DNA of 64,000 nt from Sitta carolinensis (Eukaryota; Chordata; Aves; Passeriformes; Sittidae). The notes under the pieces were generated by a model, which worked only from the letters and a program-made list of their open reading frames with translations, was not told the DNA's origin and ran no database searches. The DNA lies in NCBI GenBank assembly GCA_032173965.1, contig CM063289.1, positions 25,507,690 through 25,571,689 of the forward strand, read 5' to 3'. A program made the position numbers and the translations under genes. Every line of letters begins with the position of its first letter. The stretch's first letter is position 1. This document shows, one piece after another, positions 58,859 to 64,000 of this stretch.

Positions 58859-59052
58859 ACCATGTGCAGTCCTCATATGGAACTGGCCCAGCACCCTACA
58901 GAGAAAAAGACAGAGCTGTTGCAAGCTATGCTAAAAATGTGACCATCTTTAATGCTGGGCATGAAATTCTTATCCAGAGGCACAAGAAAGCTTATGATAG
59001 TGGATATCTATATCCACTGGAACAAACGTCTGACTTTGATCCTTTCAGATAG
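58859..59052 (+). CDS. Candidate terminal exon of an unrecognised gene
   Basis: The acceptor ATTATGTACAG|AC gives phase 1, completing Asp from the G left by the exon at 51607-51883. An alternative acceptor, CATGTGCAG|TCC, would start at 58870 in phase 0. It encodes about 64 residues: SSYGTGPAPYREKDRAVASY, KNVTIFNAGHEILIQRHKKA, then YDSGYLYPLEQTSDFDPFR and TAG at 59050-59052. A poly(A) signal follows 60 nt after the stop. The Tyr/Pro-rich, charged, globular-looking sequence resembles real coding DNA. The family is not recognised; I would not assign a function. Confidence 0.5.
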
Positions 59053-59112
59053 TCTAGAATTTTACTGGAAGAAGAAAGCAGTTTGTTTCAGTAGCCAAAC
59101 AGTATAAATTAT

Positions 59113-59118
59113 AATAAA
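59113..59118 (+). terminator. Poly(A) signal AATAAA after candidate terminal exon
   Basis: AATAAA within TATAATAAATTATCC, 60 nt past the TAG. A GT-rich run (TGTGTATATGTATATTTTGG) follows 30-50 nt on, as expected for a cleavage site. It supports 58859-59052 as a last exon. Confidence 0.5.
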
Positions 59119-59119
59119 T

Positions 59120-62100
59120 TATCCTTTGAACAAGCTACTGATCCTCAATGTGTATATGTATATTTTGGGAATATGGGTATTTTAAAAATGCTTCCTAAGT
59201 GTATATAAAGATTCCACCAAAGTGCTTTCATCTTCATTTTATGCAATGCAAATTTAATTCTCTTTTGCTACTCATATTCTCAGTTTAAGTGAATCAAAAA
59301 GCAACTTAAGCTTTTAAAAATTATAGTATTAGCATGAAGAACAATAGACACCTTTCTTTTGTCAAGATGGGAAAGCTGCAACAATTTCTTTAAAGAAAAG
59401 CCATAAATGCCATTAATCTAAATTACCAGGGAGCAGATGCAGAGGCCAGCAGACAAATAATTTGCTATTATAAAATAAAGCATCCTTTTATGTAAATCAG
59501 CATCAGTGATACTGGGACAGGTAAAGACACATTAAGAAGCTTAGGAGCCAAGTTCACTATTCCAGTTTCTTTAGCATGGTTTTTGTGACTTTTATGACTT
59601 TTAGTTATTTCTTCCTGTCCATGTGGTAACTTTGTTATACATTCCTGCTCCCAGCCTCTTCCAGGTCCCCTGGTCTTACCACCTTCTTTTGGCATTAGGC
59701 TTGGACCAGCCATGGTACCTAAGCAGCATGTTCTCCCTCCCTCCCAGCACAGCCCATGGGCTTCTGTGCTCCTAGAAGGTGGAATCATACACTGTTCAAG
59801 ATTTTTTAAAAATGAAATATTAACTACGCTGGTTTTATGTTGACATCAGCCATAACTCCCCTCCCAGTCCATTCCTCCCTACCCAAACCCTGCTGTACAA
59901 GGCAAATAGGTACACACAGCAAATATGTGTTAAAGGCAGGGTCTCTGCCAGCATCAGGTGGGGACTATAGCCCACGGCATTCCATTCTGGATTCCTCTGA
60001 GAGACCTGCAAGGCAACTGCAGACAATTGCCACAACGATTAGTCTCTCCTTTTTAAAAGGGTTTTTCTCCTTCATTGCTATTTGGTAGCAATGGTGTTAA
60101 TTGATTGAGACCCCCTGCAGTCTGCAGTTCTAGTTAGGGATTGCTATGGATCGTCACAGGAGCAGAGCACTGGATAGGAGTACAGTTCTGCATATGCTTC
60201 TCTTGTTAAAAAGCAAAAGCCAGTCAAGGGAAATAACAGCCCAACATGAGTTTTGTACTGCAGTGTAGACGGCTGGAGCAGATGTTCTTTCAAACTAGTA
60301 AATGAGGAAGGGCAAGGATAAATGTAAACTTCTTGGCAGCGTGCCTATGCATGGTTCAATACTCATTTCTAACATCAGGACTGTTGAATTCAGTATTGAT
60401 GAATTTCCAACCTGAACCCATGCTAAGCTTTAGTTCAATCCAACTGCTACCTGAGCATGCCCACTACCAGGTGCTTTGCAGGAAGGAGCCTAAACAAAAC
60501 AGTAGCAGAGGGCTAGGGAAGAGTAACAATATGCCAATGGGGGAAGGAAGTTTCTTTAATATCCATGGATTTTTTTCTGAAAGCAAGAATTCTTGCTTAT
60601 GTCTTGTAAAACCAAGCAAAACTTTTAAAAGCAAAGCAAAACAGATAGAGCTGCAAAGGGCATGTTTGTCTCACCCTCTTTTTAACAATCTTAAAAATTA
60701 GCTGATTTCAGTTATTTGTCCACACTTCTGTGGCCAGTACGGACATTTTAATTTAGAACTACATTACACTTATTCTTACACACCATTTGCAGTTTTCACT
60801 ACTTCTTATTCGCAATTATTCCTCTTGGAAGGAAAAGATCAAGCAAATTATTAGACAGCGCTCACAATGAATCCTTCCACCTTTACCTTTAGGATATTCC
60901 TGAAGTGCAAATGCTGAGAACATGAAATGGTTCAAAACCTTTTAAGTAGCTGTCTGTGTCAGGGTTAATTAGATTCCATCAGGTAGACAGATATTCCTAC
61001 AGAGAAAATCATTGAGGTTATCTCTGCAAAACCTTACTGCTCTGAAGGGCATGGCCACCTCAGCTCTGCAGGCCAGCATGGCCTGAGATGGCCAGGAGAA
61101 GTCCTGAGATGGCCAGGAGAAGTCCTGGTCATGTTGGGACTAACTCAAATTCCTGCATCAAAAGCCTGTGGAGGTGGGGATTGGCTGCTATAATAGTTAC
61201 AAAGGTGGAGCCAGTTCCATGTGAGCTGTGCTTTGGAAAACACACATATAGTAATAAGCACAGGAAATAAATGAGACCTGGAAAGAATCACTGAGGAGGT
61301 TTCCAGGTTTTAGAATGCAAACGCTCCTTGTTGCTTCAGTTGGATTCCTGTTTAAGATACAGCTGCTGTGGGAGTACGGGCAGCATATTTAATTTGAAAA
61401 TATTCCCAGAACTTCTTTGCTGCAGACAGAACTTGCTCAAATGAGTAAAGAAATATATATAATTCTTTAAATCTCAGAGGGTTGTTTTGCTTGCCACAGA
61501 CATCACCCACAGCAAAGATTTTTAATTAATGGCTCTCTAGCAGTCGTGTTACCTTTCTCACTCGTCTGACTTTGAGGACAGCTAATTTCTGTGTTTATCT
61601 GTTCTACTTGGCATGTACATGATGTGCTAATGAAGAGAGAGGGAACAATAATGATGCTCAGCACTTATACAGAATTTATTCCATTTAACTCCATAAATAT
61701 TAATTGTGAATCTTTACAAAAGCCCCAAGGAATAGATTAATACTATTATCTTTCTATTTAGGGAAATAGAAGCAGAGGTGAAAGACTATGAAAAGGAAAC
61801 AGAAGTGCACAGATGTACTTTTCAAAGCTTTTTATAGCTTATGAAAGAGGACTGTAGATGTTGTTTATAAATCTGATTACAGTTTATATTTAGGTGTTAT
61901 GGGAATAGTAAACCTTGCCGTGCTCTCTTTTCCCTGGAAACCTGACAAACTAGGAGCAGAAACATCCTTAGAATTTAACCAAAAATTAAAGAAGTTTCAG
62001 CATCAGGGAGGACTTTTCTTCCAAAGGCTTTATTTCAACAGGCATTAAAGATAGTAGAGACCTAGAAACAGAATGAATAAAAGTGACTTATCTCAGTTAG

Positions 62101-64000
62101 GCACAGCTTCCCTGGCAGGCTGCTTTCTCCAGCAGAACTCACCCTGCTCCTCCATGCCCTCCCCTGCTGCAGTGCTGTCTGGGCTGCCTTAGTGTCACTG
62201 CAGGTCCCCACACCACAATCCTTGCACCTGTCTCCTGAGCCTAAAATGGACAAAGAAAAGAACATCTTGTTTTGGACAGATGAAGAGCACTGGCTGTGGT
62301 ATCATCCAGTTTATGAAAAACTCTCCAGGACTTCTTTAGTAACATTGAATATATTTAGTTCCAAAGAGCAGAAATTAGTCACTTCAACACTTAAGGCACT
62401 TGATTCTATGATAGCATTACTATCCTTGAAGAAACATAATACATAAATGGTTTTTATTGCTGATATTCCTTGAAAGATGCATTTGTCCTTTCAAAACAGA
62501 GACATTATGTTCTCAAAATCCATTTCCAATTGAAAAGCCTCCCACTGCCTACATGCAGGTGTGGATGTTTTCTGATTACTGCTAATCAAACTTCAGGGTT
62601 GCTGCATTTCCCGTGCAAGGGAGAGCAGGATAAACACATGCTAATGGAAGAGAGGAAGCAATATCAGTCTCCGAGATTAAAACGGATGGGTTTACTCTGT
62701 CTTCCATTGAATTTGCAGAGAGGGAGCAAACATTTATTTTAGATAGAACATGTTCAATTAGATGCAATGTTTTTATGTACAGAGTGTATAATAAAAAATG
62801 TGTTTATATCCTTCGGGATGACTACTCTGCAAGCTGGGGTATGGTATGAACGCCCCCACATCTCTTTGTCTCCTCATTGTGTGAAGGGCAGTGCTGCAGC
62901 ATTTTGTGGGTTAGCTTGTCTATAGTGCTTGGGGCCAAACCTGCAGCACAGAATGGCCAGCACAGGAGGCAGGAGAAACTTGGTGAGTCCTGGCTTTGCA
63001 CAACAAGGCAGCAGCCAGCTCGCAGCTCTGCAGATGCCTTGTCAGCACACCCGTGTAGGGGTGAGCCTGGCATGTTTGTTCAAAGCATGGGCTTAAACAT
63101 TTCACAGGTTTATCAGAACCAGAGCTAAGGACACACTAAAGAAAACAAAGCACATTCTTTTCAGTTAGTTATGCCTGGTTTTAACAAGTTCTTCAGGATT
63201 TTCTTCTGAAGTATATTCCACAAGTTATAAGGTAACTTAGAATTTCCAAAGCTGAAAGTGGTGCTGAGGACCCTGCCCTCTGCTTTGAATATCAATCTGT
63301 GTTTGTACTCCAGGTTCATTGGAGTAACCTCCTGAGTACAGAAGATTTTCCTCCCTAGAGTGTTCTCTCTGAGATATGAGCAAATTTAAAAGTAGTGCTT
63401 TGACATCATAGTTAGAGATGACCTTCAACTCTTCCTTGTGTTCCTTAGCTAACACATTTCTACTTTTCTCTTCAGGACTGCCATAAATACTTTATAGACC
63501 ATGAACTGTGAGAAGCAGTGGTTGTGCTGACACTTCTGTAGAGTTGTGGCTTCCAGCTCATTGTGAACTTGGCAGTGAGTCTCTGCTGGTGTTCTTGGTG
63601 CCTGTATTAGGTTAGTACCTTTTCTCAGGTCATATTCCTCACCCCACATACTGTCTGGTACTCCTGCTGCCACAGATAATTAATGTGCATAATACAATCT
63701 GTGACCAGAGCCACTTGGGAAGTTCCTTGTTTTCGGTAGAAAAATGTACCAGTGTCTCATGTAGCTGTTGCAGTAAATGTTGCAGTTAATTTCTTTTGGA
63801 TTTTGCCTCTCTATGATGAGCAGCTGTTTGGGGCAAACTGCAGCTATGCAAATGTGCTCTCACTGTGGAGGAGGGTAGTGTGTGACTCCTGTCATGTCTG
63901 CTGCCTCCTTTGACAGAATTTTTGCTCTTACCAGCTTAATTCTTTCTACTTTTTGCTTCCTCAAGGAAAGCAGTGAAATTACTTTAAGTGGCATCCCAAA
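59120..64000. other. No supported gene
   Basis: Mostly AT-rich noncoding sequence. A minus-strand frame at about 63490-63237 encodes plausible-looking residues but lacks good splice sites. A plus-strand frame at 62192-62446 is likewise unsupported. No CpG island, transposon or RNA gene recognised. Confidence 0.55.
61085..61126. repeat. Tandem duplication, period 21 bp
   Basis: Two exact 21-bp units beginning GAGATGGCCAGGAGAAGTCC at 61085-61105 and 61106-61126. A simple local duplication. Confidence 0.9.

Noticed and set aside
62192..62446. 84-codon plus-strand frame as a further exon
   Set aside because: No convincing acceptor/donor pair, and it contains a TGATTCTATGAT string that may be repeat-derived.

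Overview
The window is vertebrate nuclear DNA, most likely from a bird. The genes are split into small exons with GT-AG introns of 2-10 kb. Two CpG islands stand in otherwise AT-rich sequence. The interspersed repeats have the 3' end typical of avian CR1 LINEs, and there is one LTR-retroelement block. There are no operons, ribosome binding sites, CRISPR arrays or recognisable tRNA/rRNA genes. Most long open frames here are chance frames in noncoding DNA. The exact species cannot be read from the sequence.

Layout. (1) 1-2.1 kb: noncoding, ending in a CR1 3'-end fragment. (2) 2.29-11.2 kb: a complete three-exon GPX7 gene on the plus strand, with CpG-island promoter, cysteine-type glutathione peroxidase fold, C-terminal KDEL and triple polyadenylation signal. 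(3) 11.2-27.5 kb: a 16-kb intergenic stretch with no recognised gene but a compact CRE/AP-1-like motif cluster. (4) 27.8-47.4 kb: a three-exon SHISAL2A (FAM159A) gene on the plus strand, driven from the second CpG island. Its introns hold an LTR-derived block with internal inverted arms, a CR1 nested in another CR1, and long A/T homopolymers. (5) 47.4-51.2 kb: noncoding, with a possible mRNA retrocopy ending in A40. (6) 51.3-59.1 kb: a candidate plus-strand gene that I do not recognise, built from an internal exon and a terminal exon with compatible splice phases and a close polyadenylation signal. (7) 59.1-64 kb: nothing firmly supported.

GPX7 next to SHISAL2A, both in the same orientation, matches the order known at human 1p32.3 (TUT4 - GPX7 - SHISAL2A - COA7). 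This supports naming the peroxidase GPX7 rather than GPX8 and the shisa-like gene SHISAL2A rather than SHISAL2B. TUT4 and COA7 coding sequence was not found. GPX7 acts in the ER lumen in oxidative protein folding; SHISAL2A is a single-pass membrane protein of poorly known role. Nothing suggests the two work together.

Points most worth checking: the two possible starts of GPX7 (membrane-anchor versus signal-peptide N-terminus), the unrecognised gene at 51-59 kb, the LTR block with inverted arms, and the candidate retrocopy.
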